From the NCBI RefSeq assembly GCF_019396345.1, contig NZ_JAHKRM010000006.1, forward strand, positions 389,717 through 453,716: 64,000 nucleotides of DNA, in the 5' to 3' direction. Position 1 is the first letter of the stretch. Each line of letters opens with the position of its first letter. This DNA is from Nonomuraea guangzhouensis. Its GTDB lineage: Bacteria; Actinomycetota; Actinomycetes; Streptosporangiales; Streptosporangiaceae. The position numbers were made by a program, and so were the translations under genes. This document shows positions 15,938 through 23,785 of the stretch, one piece after another. The notes beneath the pieces are model-generated. The model saw only the letters and a list, made by a program, of their open reading frames with translations. It was not told the origin of the DNA and ran no database searches.

Positions 15938-16180
15938 ATGTTCGCCCCCCGAAGAACGCGGATTTTTCTGGCGACACTCGCGGCCTCGACCGGTGGCGCT
16001 TTCCTCGGCGTCCTTGGCGAAAAGGTCTTTATCCAGGGCATGCCTCTTTCGGATGCTTCCAGCGCTGCGCTGAACTCGTGGGTGATATTCCCGGGGTTCT
16101 TTCTCGGGTTGATAGGCGCCCGCCGCAGCCTGCAGAGGGCAGCGAAGGAAACACATAAGCAGGAAGCAGCTCCGGGATGA
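15938..16180 (+). CDS. small membrane protein, 80 residues
   Basis: The product has a basic start (MFAPRRTRIFLATLAASTGG), a first hydrophobic segment at about residues 8-27, a polar loop, and a second segment NSWVIFPGFFLGLIGA at about 46-61. A basic tail RRSLQRAAKETHKQE follows. Two spans with both ends inside are plausible. I do not recognise a family, and no ribosome-binding site is obvious, so coding status is moderate. It is the only other gene between scars G and H. Confidence 0.45.
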   Translation: MFAPRRTRIFLATLAASTGGAFLGVLGEKVFIQGMPLSDASSAALNSWVIFPGFFLGLIGARRSLQRAAKETHKQEAAPG

Positions 16181-16262
16181 TCGCTAAGGCGAGTGGGCTG
16201 TGCCGGTCTGTCACTGGCTGAGGTAGGGCGGGAGGGGTACGCGCGCAGTTCGTGGGGTGATC

Positions 16263-16403
16263 GTCGTGCCAGAACGGACGGCAAGTCAAGGTCGATAAGG
16301 GTCACGCACGGTCGCGCGGCCATACCTGACCAGGGCCCCCGTTTTCCCAGCTCAGAGTGGGAAGATCAGTAAAAGGCAGGTTCGATTCCCGTCACCCGCT
16401 CCA
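16263..16403 (+). repeat. scar H: degraded arm plus tRNA-Gly T arm and acceptor
   Basis: Only GCAGGTTCGATTCCCGTCAC then CCGCTCCA (16376-16403) survives of the tRNA 3' half; the anticodon part is replaced by unrelated bases. The upstream text GTCGTGCCAGAACGGAC and GGTCGATAAGGGTCACGCAC is an eroded mixture of the arm patterns. It occupies the gene-free stretch 16181-16483. Confidence 0.7.
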
Positions 16404-16483
16404 ATGACGAAAGCCCAAACAGACCGGTGGATTCGGCATCTGGGCTTCGATCTTGCAGGGAGGTCTTCGTGGGATCGCTTCGA

Positions 16484-17338
16484 TCAACGACGGAACAGGA
16501 CGTCGAGTTCGCTGAAGCCCAGTGAGCCGTCCAGCGCCGTAAGACCTCCCGTGCCGAGCAGTTCCGCAGCGGCTCTCCGAGTCGCGGTGTAGGCGGCCTG
16601 GGCCAGCCCGGTGCCCAGGCTGATTCTGCGTACCCCGGCCTGCGCGAGCTCGGTGACGCTCGGTCCACCGGCGATGGCCATCGCGTTGACCGGCAGCGGC
16701 GACTCGGCACAGAGAGTGTTCAGCACGTCCAGATCGAGCAGGCCGGGAACGAAGATGCCGTCGGCTCCCGCCTCGGCGTAGGCCGCCGTGCGCGCCAGCA
16801 CCTCGTCCAGTCGGCCATCCGGTGCACCGATCCCGAACAAGAAGACGTCGGTGCGGGCGTTGATGAACAGTTCCGGCAGGCCCGCCCCGGCTGCGGCGTC
16901 CCTGGCGGCGCGCAGCCTGGCGCGCTGCTCGGCGACGTCGAACAGAGGACCGCCGACGGCCGTGGAGTCCTCCAGATTGACGCCCACCGCGCCGGCATCG
17001 ACCACCGCCCGCACGGTCGCGGCGACATCCGCCGGTGCCGGTCCGTACCCTCCCTCCACGTCGACCGTCACCGGCAAGTCGACGGAGTTCACGATGCGCC
17101 TGGCGGCTTCCACCATCTCGCCGCGGCTGAGCCGCTGCCCGTCCCCGCGGCCCAGCGACCACGAGACGCCACCGCTGGTCGTGGCAATCGCCGCGGCGCC
17201 GGCCGCGGCGATGACGGTCGCACTGGCGGCGTCCCACGCGTTGGGCAGCACCAGCACGGACTCGGTGCTCAGGGTACGGAACAGCCGGGCCTTCCGCTGA
17301 GTCGCGGCATCGATGGAGGGGGAGAGGTCAACAGACAC
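16484..17338 (-). CDS. isocitrate lyase/PEP mutase superfamily protein
   Basis: The 284-residue protein has the family's barrel motifs: LVLPNAWDAASATVIAAAG (28-46), TTSGGVSWSLG (53-63), TVDVEGGYG (91-99) with the metal-binding acidic residues, VGVNLEDS (118-125) and LFINARTDVFLFG. It resembles carboxyvinyl-carboxyphosphonate phosphorylmutase/methylisocitrate-lyase-like oxaloacetate hydrolases; the exact substrate is not assignable. GTG 17338, preceded by AAGGCGG, starts the conserved region. It is divergent from an ArsR-type regulator at 17460, which probably controls it. Confidence 0.88.
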   Translation of the reverse strand: MSVDLSPSIDAATQRKARLFRTLSTESVLVLPNAWDAASATVIAAAGAAAIATTSGGVSWSLGRGDGQRLSRGEMVEAARRIVNSVDLPVTVDVEGGYGPAPADVAATVRAVVDAGAVGVNLEDSTAVGGPLFDVAEQRARLRAARDAAAGAGLPELFINARTDVFLFGIGAPDGRLDEVLARTAAYAEAGADGIFVPGLLDLDVLNTLCAESPLPVNAMAIAGGPSVTELAQAGVRRISLGTGLAQAAYTATRRAAAELLGTGGLTALDGSLGFSELDVLFRR

Positions 17339-17459
17339 GTGAATGACCGCCTTTCGGGTTGTTCTGCTTCTCGGTACCTGCTCCCGGGATGCTGCTGGGC
17401 AGAAGGCCGAGGGTCCACTGATTAAGCTCGGACCGAATCGTGGAAGTAGTGGAGGTAGC

Positions 17460-18449
17460 GTGAAGGCGCGGCTGACCTTTTCGGTGAACGATCTGGCCGA
17501 GACCCGGTTCGCCGTCTCGCCCATGTGGGAAGTCGTCACCAGTTTCAGAGCGCTTTCCGCCGCTGTGGTGCCGCACCCGCACCGCTGGTGGGCCGACCAG
17601 GTACGCCCTCGGCTCGCAGCCGCGGGCCTCGATCGCGGCTGGCTGGCCGACATGATCCCGCCCATCGGCCACCTCCCCGACTTTCTCAACCCGGCACTGG
17701 CGACCTCATCTCCCGGCCTTTCCGACGAGTTGGCCGCCATCGAGGCCACCGACCCCGAGCAGGTGCGCCGGGACCTCGATCAACTGGCCGCCGAGCGCGA
17801 AGGCCGATTGTCTCCCCGGCTGCGGAGTCTTCACCGAACCCCTCGGACCTGCCTGCCTCGGATCGTCGCGGAGATCGAGGCCTACTGGGGGCTGGCGATA
17901 GCGCCCTACTGGGCCAGGATCCGCTCGGTGCTGGAGGCGGACGTCTTCCACCGGGGTCGCCAGGTGGCCGAGCAAGGTACGGCGCAGGCGCTGGACGAGC
18001 TGCACCACACGGTGCGTTGGGCCAACGGCAGCCTCCACCTGGTACAGCGGCACTGCGCCATCACCAGGATCGAGACCGGAGCCGGGCTGCTCCTGGTACC
18101 GTCGGTCTTCGCCTGGCCGCGGGTGCTGACCCGGTCCGTCGTGTCCGAACCACCTCAGCTGGCCTACCCGGCACGCGGAATCGGCACCTTGTGGGAGCGC
18201 CGTACACATGCGCGCATGGAAGCCCTCGCCGCCGTGATCGGCCGAACCCGGGCGTTGATCCTGACCGAGCTGGACGCGCCCGCCTCAACCACCGAACTCG
18301 CCCAACGCTCGGGCCTTTCCGCAGCGGGGGTGTCCCAGCACCTCACCGCACTGCGGGCCGCCGGTCTGACCAGCACCCACCGAGCGGGCCGTTCGGTGCT
18401 CTACGCCCGTACCGGCCTCGCCGATGCCCTGCTCACCGCACAGACGTGA
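17460..18449 (+). CDS. ArsR-family regulator with N-terminal DUF5937-like domain
   Basis: The 329-residue protein has a long N-terminal region beginning VKARLTFSVNDLAETRFAVS and continuing PMWEVVTSFRAL, characteristic of the actinobacterial DUF5937-type regulators. A C-terminal winged helix follows: ALILTELDAPASTTELAQRS, then GLSAAGVSQHLTALRAAGLT and RAGRSVLYARTGL. The start is GTG 17460, four bases after GGAGG. The N-terminal part presumably senses a ligand or partner. Its divergent neighbour, the isocitrate-lyase-like gene, is the likely target. Confidence 0.87.
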   Translation: MKARLTFSVNDLAETRFAVSPMWEVVTSFRALSAAVVPHPHRWWADQVRPRLAAAGLDRGWLADMIPPIGHLPDFLNPALATSSPGLSDELAAIEATDPEQVRRDLDQLAAEREGRLSPRLRSLHRTPRTCLPRIVAEIEAYWGLAIAPYWARIRSVLEADVFHRGRQVAEQGTAQALDELHHTVRWANGSLHLVQRHCAITRIETGAGLLLVPSVFAWPRVLTRSVVSEPPQLAYPARGIGTLWERRTHARMEALAAVIGRTRALILTELDAPASTTELAQRSGLSAAGVSQHLTALRAAGLTSTHRAGRSVLYARTGLADALLTAQT

Positions 18450-18558
18450 AAGCCTGCTCGGCGACGGTGCCGCGGGCGATCGGCGATCCACGTCCATGCG
18501 GCCGACGTGCCATGTCAGGCCGGTGGTGCCAGGCGTTTTCACGCCAGTCTCGGGTACG

Positions 18559-18780
18559 TCATCCGCCCGCGGCGTCCTCGACTTCCCAGCGCAGCAGGTC
18601 GCCCGGCTGGCACTGGAGCACCTCGCAGAGCGCATTGAGCGTCGTGAAGCGCACCGCCTTGGCGCGGCCGTTCTTGAGTACGGCCAGGTTGGCGGGCGTG
18701 ATCCCTATGCGTTCCGCGAGGTCTCCCACGGACATCTTCCGCTTGGCCAGCATCACGTCGATGTCGACGACGATCGGCAT
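18559..18780 (-). CDS. small XRE regulator paired with DUF2975
   Basis: The 73-residue protein is almost only a Cro/CI HTH: MPIVVDIDVMLAKRKMSVGD, then LAERIGITPANLAVLKNGRA and FTTLNALCEVLQCQPGDLL. This is the YozG-like subtype that normally follows a DUF2975 membrane protein. Its ATG overlaps the stop of that gene (TGATG at 18778-18782), so the pair is co-translated. The family pairing suggests the membrane protein holds or releases the regulator. Intact. Confidence 0.88.
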   Translation of the reverse strand: MPIVVDIDVMLAKRKMSVGDLAERIGITPANLAVLKNGRAKAVRFTTLNALCEVLQCQPGDLLRWEVEDAAGG

Positions 18781-19271
18781 CAGATCATCTCGTCCAGCTC
18801 GGCCTGCATCTGCGTCGCTTCGACGTCGCGCGCGACGGCCTGGGCGAGCAGCATCCGCAGCACGAGCACGATGAGCGCGACCCCCAGGATGCCCAGGCCG
18901 ATCCCGGCCATGATGACGGTGACGCCCGGGTCGTCCCGCTGGCCCGGCGCATTGATGGCCGTGACCGCGAACCACAGGAGGGCTGCCGCCACGATCGCGC
19001 CGATCACGGCGTCCACGTACCGGAAGGCGGCGTGGGAGAACACGGTTCCGCGTCGCACCATCGTCACCAGCCGCCATACGCTGACCAGGGCGACCTGGAC
19101 CGACAGCATGCCCAGGATCGTGATCAGGCGCAGCGGGGTCAGCGGGAGCGACCCGTCCTCTGGATCGTTCCCGCTGACCAACACCCACACCATCGATGCC
19201 TGTACGAACACGGTGCCGGCGAACACCACCACGAGCACGGCGCGCAACGCACGCACTGTCAGCTTTCCCAT
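18780..19271 (-). CDS. DUF2975 membrane protein
   Basis: The 163-residue protein has four predicted membrane spans at about residues 8-31, 46-66, 86-106 and 118-142, a basic loop (RLVTMVRRGTVFSHAAFRYV) of the kind typical for DUF2975 between spans 2 and 3, and an acidic C-terminus (ATQMQAELDEM). It is the first gene of a two-gene unit with the small XRE regulator. A/T-rich sequence with ATCGATAGATTTCC-like text just upstream (19275-19320) is the likely promoter. Its molecular role is unknown. Confidence 0.85.
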   Translation of the reverse strand: MGKLTVRALRAVLVVVFAGTVFVQASMVWVLVSGNDPEDGSLPLTPLRLITILGMLSVQVALVSVWRLVTMVRRGTVFSHAAFRYVDAVIGAIVAAALLWFAVTAINAPGQRDDPGVTVIMAGIGLGILGVALIVLVLRMLLAQAVARDVEATQMQAELDEMI

Positions 19272-19400
19272 GGCCTACCCTTCCATCGAGTTGCGATGGA
19301 AATCTATCGAATGTCGATAAGTGAAGCAAGGGCTGGGGTGGAGGCCGGTCGGCGCGGGACGCCGTCGCCCCCTCCCATGGCGTGGCGTTCGCGCGAACGG

Positions 19401-19442
19401 GCTCCACAAGCAAGGCCTTCTCCAATAGGCGCTTCGCGCTCA
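19401..19442 (+). repeat. flank I: copy of the region after the tRNA-Gly CCA end
   Basis: These 42 bases are identical to 6418-6459: GCTCCA, the end of the tRNA core, followed by CAAGCAAGGCCTTCTCCAAT and AGGCGCTTCGCGCTCA. No more of the tRNA precedes the GCTCCA here. It marks another copy of the integration-site flank, with the core itself lost. The 19272-19557 interval otherwise holds the promoter regions of its two divergent neighbours. Confidence 0.75.
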
Positions 19443-19517
19443 GGACGGGTGGCCGTTCCGCTCGCGTCACCGAAGCTCCCTTCCTCGTGGGGCCTCACCG
19501 GCCTAAAATGATGATCA

Positions 19518-19531
19518 AATTTCATGAAATT
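19518..19531. promoter_or_regulatory. 14-bp palindrome upstream of methyltransferase
   Basis: AATTTCATGAAATT is a perfect palindrome in an A/T-rich patch 27 bp before the GTG start at 19558. A related half (GTGAAAT) follows at 19533. Position and composition suggest an operator overlapping the promoter of the methyltransferase; the cognate regulator is unknown. Confidence 0.45.
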
Positions 19532-19557
19532 CGTGAAATGAAAGTGATGTCGCTGCC

Positions 19558-20373
19558 GTGAAGGACACTGAACTCGTCGGAGTGCAGAAGACCCTCAGCC
19601 CCGTTCTCAGGGCCAAAGCGCTGGACAACCGACTGCCGGACCCGATCCTCGGCGACGAATACGCCGAACAGGCGATGCGCCGCCTCGACCCCGACTACGA
19701 CAAACGCAGATTCGGCACCAGCCAGTTAGGCCTCGTCGCCGTGGTGCGTACCAAGGCCCACGATGACTGGGCCCGGAGCTTCCTCGCCGACCACGCCGAC
19801 GCGGTGGTGTTGCACCTGGGCTGCGGCCTCGACGCCCGGGTGTACCGGATCGACCCGCCCGCCACCGTCGACTGGTACGACCTGGACTACCCGTCCGTCA
19901 TCGAACTGCGGCGACATTTCCTTCCGCCGCGCGAGCACTACACCCTGATCGACTCCAGCGTCACCGACCTGACCTGGCTGGAACGCATCCCGCGTGGCCG
20001 GCCGGTGCTGATGATCGCCGAGGGACTGGTGCCCTACCTGACCGAGACCGCAGTCCGGCAGCTGCTGACCAGCGTCGTCGACGCTTTCCCCACCGGCCAA
20101 ATACAGTTCGACACGGTGCCGGTCTGGGCGTGGCGAACCTCCAAATGGGACCCCACGCTGCGCAAATACGACGCCCAGTTCCACTGCGGCTTCAACAACC
20201 CGGCCGCGCTGGCCGATTGGCACCCGCGGCTCGAATACGTCGACGAGGCGCCGATGAACGACTCACCGGTGCTGATGGCCAAGGCGCCCGCGAACGTGCG
20301 CCGCATGTACCGCCTCTTGAACCTGCTGCCGGGCATGAAACGGTCCACCCGCATCGTGCGGTTCCGGTTCTAA
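19558..20373 (+). CDS. class I SAM methyltransferase (LCM/PPM-type)
   Basis: The 271-residue protein matches the leucine-carboxyl-methyltransferase-like (PPM) family of actinobacterial polyketide O-methyltransferases. It has an N-terminal lid with KALDNRLPDPILGDEYAEQA, the SAM site VVLHLGCGLDARVYRIDPP (about residues 83-101), VDWYDLDYPSVIELRR, then LMIAEGLVPYL and the C-terminal substrate cap. TcmP-like enzymes methylate carboxylates of polyketides or antibiotics; the substrate is unknown. The GTG at 19558 has no strong ribosome-binding site, but the upstream frame is closed. Confidence 0.88.
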   Translation: MKDTELVGVQKTLSPVLRAKALDNRLPDPILGDEYAEQAMRRLDPDYDKRRFGTSQLGLVAVVRTKAHDDWARSFLADHADAVVLHLGCGLDARVYRIDPPATVDWYDLDYPSVIELRRHFLPPREHYTLIDSSVTDLTWLERIPRGRPVLMIAEGLVPYLTETAVRQLLTSVVDAFPTGQIQFDTVPVWAWRTSKWDPTLRKYDAQFHCGFNNPAALADWHPRLEYVDEAPMNDSPVLMAKAPANVRRMYRLLNLLPGMKRSTRIVRFRF

Positions 20374-20599
20374 CGCGCTGACGGGCTCTGATGCGTCTGG
20401 GCAAGGCTGGGTGGCACCATCCGCCGGCCTCTGGTCGCGCCGCCGTCCCCATACAGGATCCTCTTTGCCATCGTCGATCAACATGAGTCTCTGATCAAGG
20501 GGCGCTCTCTCCGGCTATGCCCTCATCGCCTCCGCCCGACGGGTGCGTTGCCCTGCGGTTCTGCCATGAGCGCTGGTGATCTGCCCACAGGAGCCAGTA

Positions 20600-20760
20600 C
20601 ACCAATCGCCCGATCGCCACAGGGGCGGCCTATGTTCCGCCGTGGTCGGGGTCGATCACGGTCACTTACGACCGGCCCGACGCCCAGATCAGCGCCCTCA
20701 CGCGCCGCCATCCTTGCGATTCCCAAGCCGACAACGCGGGTGCACTCCGATCGACCGCTC
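20600..20760 (+). repeat. scar J: degraded arm type 2 plus tRNA-Gly relic
   Basis: GATTCCCAAGCCGACAACGC then GGGTGCACTCCGATCGACCG and CTC (20719-20761) aligns with the tRNA-Gly 3' half but with many substitutions, including CCGACAA for CTGACAG and loss of TTCGATTCCC symmetry. The arm GTCGATCACGGTCACTTACG then ACCGGCC and CAGATCAGCGCC matches type 2. It is the rightmost and most eroded scar, in the gene-free stretch 20374-20824. Confidence 0.65.
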
Positions 20761-20824
20761 GGCTCTCAAAGCGGCGCTCCCGGCGATTGATGGCTCTATC
20801 AGCGACTATGCGAACCTCTATGCC

Positions 20825-21442
20825 ATGCACATCAGATCCGGTACCAAAGACGACGCCGAGCAGATCGCAGAGCTTCACACCCGTAGCTGGCTGACGGCCT
20901 ATGCCGAGATCATGCCCCCCAGCTACTTGAATGAGTCGCTGCTCAAGGAGCGCAACGTCATGTGGAGCACCCGGCTCGCCACCGTCGCCTCGGAACCGGA
21001 TCACACCCGCTGCCTGCTCGTTGCCGTCGATGGCGACGCCCTCCTGGGTTTCGCCTATCTCGCCGTCGGAGCCGATGAACGCATCTTGCTCGACAACCTG
21101 CATGTCCAGCCCGAGCGAAAGCAGTCCGGCATCGGCCGCCAACTCGTGTACCACTCCTTTGGCTGGGCCGCCGAGCGACACCCTGGCAAGACGGTCTATC
21201 TGGAGGTGCTGCGCGACAACACCGCCGCGATCACCTTCTACCGGCGTCTCGACGGCCGTTCCACCAAAGAGTTCATGGAACGCTTCCCCACAGGGTTCGA
21301 ACTACCTGTCGTCGAGTACGCATGGGATCCTGACGCCGTCCGAATCCTTGCCGGCAATCTTTCCACTACCGATCGGAACTGGGACACAGTGGTCGCCCGT
21401 ATCGGGTCGGCTGCGGAGAAGGCCGTCAGGCCGGGACCGTGA
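20825..21442 (+). CDS. GNAT N-acetyltransferase
   Basis: The 205-residue protein begins MHIRSGTKDDAEQIAELHTR and has the GNAT elements: a SWLTAYAEIMPPSYL helix pair, CLLVAVDGDALLGFAYLAV (beta 3-4), LDNLHVQPERKQSGIGRQLV, the acetyl-CoA-binding motif A (Q-x-x-G-I-G-R), and YLEVLRDNTAAITFYRRL (motif B). The acceptor is unknown. The frame is open far upstream, but the domain starts at ATG 20825. Its 3' end overlaps the convergent aldehyde dehydrogenase by 17 bp. Confidence 0.88.
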   Translation: MHIRSGTKDDAEQIAELHTRSWLTAYAEIMPPSYLNESLLKERNVMWSTRLATVASEPDHTRCLLVAVDGDALLGFAYLAVGADERILLDNLHVQPERKQSGIGRQLVYHSFGWAAERHPGKTVYLEVLRDNTAAITFYRRLDGRSTKEFMERFPTGFELPVVEYAWDPDAVRILAGNLSTTDRNWDTVVARIGSAAEKAVRPGP

Positions 21443-22874
21443 TCGTCTTGTGCTCGACGTACTCGGTCAGGCCGACGGCCCCGTACTCGCGCCCGGTGCC
21501 GCTCGTCTTGTAGCCGCCGAACGGGCCGTCGAAGCCGATGGGCGCGCTGTTGACGGTGAAGGTGCCGGTCCGGATCCGGCGGGCGATCTCCAGGCCGTGC
21601 TCTACGTTCGCCGTCCACACGCCGCCGCTGAGGCCGTACTCGGAGTCGTTGGCGATACGTACGGCGTCGTCCTCGTCCTCGAAGGGGATCACCACCAGGA
21701 CGGGACCGAAGATCTCCTCGCGCGCGATCCGCATGCTGTTGTCGACGTCGGCGAACAGGGTCGGCTTGACGTAGTTGCCCTGCTCCAGCCCGGCCGGCGA
21801 TTCGGGTCCTCCGGTGACCAGCCGGGCGCCTTCCTCGATGCCGAGCCGGATGTAGGACCGTACGCGCTCCTGCTGTTCGGCGCGGACCAGCGGACCGATG
21901 AAGGTGTCCTCCTCGGACGGATCGCCGACTTTCAGCCCGTCGAGGAGGTCCTTGAGGGCGGTCACCACCTCGTCGTACCGGCTCCGCGGCGCCAGCACCC
22001 GGGTCTGTGCGATGCACGCCTCTCCGTTGTTCGCCAGCGAGGAGAATCGCAACGCGGGCACAGCCTCGTTCAGGTCCGCGTCGGGCAGAATGATCGCCGC
22101 GGACTTGCCGCCCAGCTCCAGGCTGACCCGCTTGAGCTGCCGGCCCGCGACGGCCGCGATGGAGCGGCCCGCGCCGGTCGAACCGGTGAAGGCCACTTTG
22201 TCGACGCCGGGATGCTCGACCAGGTACTCGCTGGTCCCCCTGTCGGCCGGCAGGATGCTGACCACGCCCTCAGGCAGCCCCGACTCGTCGAAGAGGTCGG
22301 CCAGCAGCATCATGCTCAGGGAGTTCTCCGGTGCGGCCTTCAGGACCACGGTGTTGCCCGCGAGCAGCGCCGGGATCATCTTCGCCAGCGCCGCCGAGAA
22401 CGGCGAGTTCCACGGTATGACGGCGGCCACGACTCCGATGGCCTCGCGGCGTACGACGCTGCGGAAGGCGGCGTCAGGGACGGAGGAGTCGAGCGTCTCC
22501 TCCCAGCCGAACTCGCGGGCGGCCTTGAGGTAGCCGAGCGCCTGCCGCGTCAGGCCGCCCTGGCCCGCCCGGTTGAACCACAGCGGATTGCCGCGCTCGC
22601 TGGTGATCAGCCTCGCGACTTCCTCGGCACGCGCCTCGCGCAGCTTGGTGAGACCTACGATCAGGTCCTGGCGCTGCTCCGGGGTCGTCTGCCGCCAGGG
22701 TCCCTCATCGAAGGCCGTCCGTGCCGCCGCGACCGCGCGGTCGACGTCGGCCGGCTGGGCCTGGACGGACCGGCCGACGAGCGACTGGTCGTGGGGGGAA
22801 CGGATGTCGAGCGGGGTGGTGTCGCTCGGGTCGGTCCAGAGACCGCCGATGTAGAGCTTGTCGCGCACGATCAT
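21426..22874 (-). CDS. aldehyde dehydrogenase
   Basis: This is a full-length 482-residue NAD(P)-dependent aldehyde dehydrogenase. Visible motifs are VIPWNSPFSAALAKMIPAL with Asn155, the cofactor loop VAFTGSTGAGRSIA (227-240), the general base Glu253 in LELGGKSAA, the catalytic Cys287 in NNGEACIAQTR, and EIFGPVLVVIPF. It oxidises an aldehyde to the acid; the specificity is not readable, although the family position fits aliphatic or aromatic aldehydes. It is on the same strand as the broken SDR upstream, about 50 bp away, and the two may once have formed an operon under the divergent TetR. Confidence 0.93.
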   Translation of the reverse strand: MIVRDKLYIGGLWTDPSDTTPLDIRSPHDQSLVGRSVQAQPADVDRAVAAARTAFDEGPWRQTTPEQRQDLIVGLTKLREARAEEVARLITSERGNPLWFNRAGQGGLTRQALGYLKAAREFGWEETLDSSVPDAAFRSVVRREAIGVVAAVIPWNSPFSAALAKMIPALLAGNTVVLKAAPENSLSMMLLADLFDESGLPEGVVSILPADRGTSEYLVEHPGVDKVAFTGSTGAGRSIAAVAGRQLKRVSLELGGKSAAIILPDADLNEAVPALRFSSLANNGEACIAQTRVLAPRSRYDEVVTALKDLLDGLKVGDPSEEDTFIGPLVRAEQQERVRSYIRLGIEEGARLVTGGPESPAGLEQGNYVKPTLFADVDNSMRIAREEIFGPVLVVIPFEDEDDAVRIANDSEYGLSGGVWTANVEHGLEIARRIRTGTFTVNSAPIGFDGPFGGYKTSGTGREYGAVGLTEYVEHKTITVPA

Positions 22875-22923
22875 GATGCTGTCTTCCTTCTCTCTGTTCT
22901 GTCGGGTGGGGGCTGTAGCCCGG

Positions 22924-23657
22924 TCATGGGCGGACCATGCGGGCGACCTCTGTGCTGGTGAAGTCGGGCAGCCCGTCGTGGTCCGTGGACAGGCTCAGGT
23001 CGCGCCAGGCGGCGTCCTCGGTCGCTCGTGCCGCCGCGATCCGCGGTGCCAGCCACACCGCGTCCGAGCCGAGCAGCAGCCGGGCCGGCGGGTTGGGCTC
23101 GGCGGTCAGGCGCAGGACGGCTTCGGCGATCTTCGCCGGGTCACCGCGCTGCACGTCCGGGTTGCGCTGGTACGTCCGGGCGAAGCGCCCGACGGTCGGC
23201 TCGTACTCCACCTGCCAGCCCTTGGCCGGAAGCGGCCGCTGCGCCCTCGCTGTCCGGATACCTCCCGGCTCCAGGACGGTCGCGTGGATCCCGATCGGAG
23301 CGAGCTCGCGGGCGAGGATCTCAAAGAAGCCACCGACCGCCCAGGCCGTTGTCTGGTACGCGGCCAGCCCAGGCTGCGCCCGCCGTCCCCCGATCGTGGA
23401 AATCTGGATGAAGTGTCCAGAGCGGCGCGGACGAATTGTCATACCGCCCGATCGACGGTGGGGCCGTCGGTCAGGTCGAGCTCTGTGGTGAGCAGGCGTC
23501 CAGCGGAATCGCCGGTGAGCGCGGTTGCCTTCAGCTCGGAGAGTCCGTCGGCGTCGATGTCGGCGGCCAGGACGTCATGCCCGGCCGCCAAGGCGGTGCC
23601 GGCCAGGTGCCGTCCGAGACCTCCGGCGGCACCGGCGATGAACCATGTCTTCCTCAC
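22924..23657 (-). pseudogene. short-chain dehydrogenase with central deletion
   Basis: The 5' part encodes the Rossmann start (TWFIAGAAGGLGRHLAGTAL) up to ELDLTDGPTVDRAV and stops. The 3' part, overlapping by a few bases, resumes at SGHFIQISTIGGRRAQPGLA with the catalytic-region YQTTAWAVGGFFE. The ~55 residues between them, including NNAG and the helix before the active-site Ser, are missing. In addition, the Lys of the YxxxK pair reads Ala. Oxidoreductase activity is therefore lost. The original was an SDR of the ketoreductase-like type, divergent from the TetR gene. Confidence 0.8.
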
Positions 23658-23665
23658 GTCATAAA

Positions 23666-23690
23666 CGCTACGTCAGTGTGACAGTTAGCG
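23666..23690. promoter_or_regulatory. putative TetR operator
   Basis: CGCTA at 23666 and TAGCG at 23686 flank an inner GTCA-GTG-TGAC (23672-23682), giving a nested inverted repeat between the SDR remnant and the TetR gene. TetR regulators usually bind such palindromes in divergent intergenic regions. The assignment is inferred from position and symmetry. Confidence 0.5.
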
Positions 23691-23785
23691 CAACAAGCGT
23701 CATGCTAGTGTGTCTCTACAGAAGGTGGGCGGCCGACTTCCGCCTTCTCCGTAGCATCCTGGAACAACGGAAGGTGCTCGCCGCC

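Noticed and set aside
17525..18874. A 449-codon plus-strand frame overlapping the ArsR-type regulator.
   Set aside because: It is out of frame with the regulator, reads Arg/Pro-rich without domains, and crosses into the opposite-strand XRE/DUF2975 unit.
5215..20760. A CRISPR array formed by the repeated cores.
   Set aside because: The repeats are 1-3 kb apart with genes between them, have tRNA identity and vary in completeness; there are no short regular spacers or cas genes.
20931..22961. A 676-codon plus-strand frame opposite the aldehyde dehydrogenase.
   Set aside because: It is the antisense shadow of the dehydrogenase, which has all catalytic residues on the minus strand.
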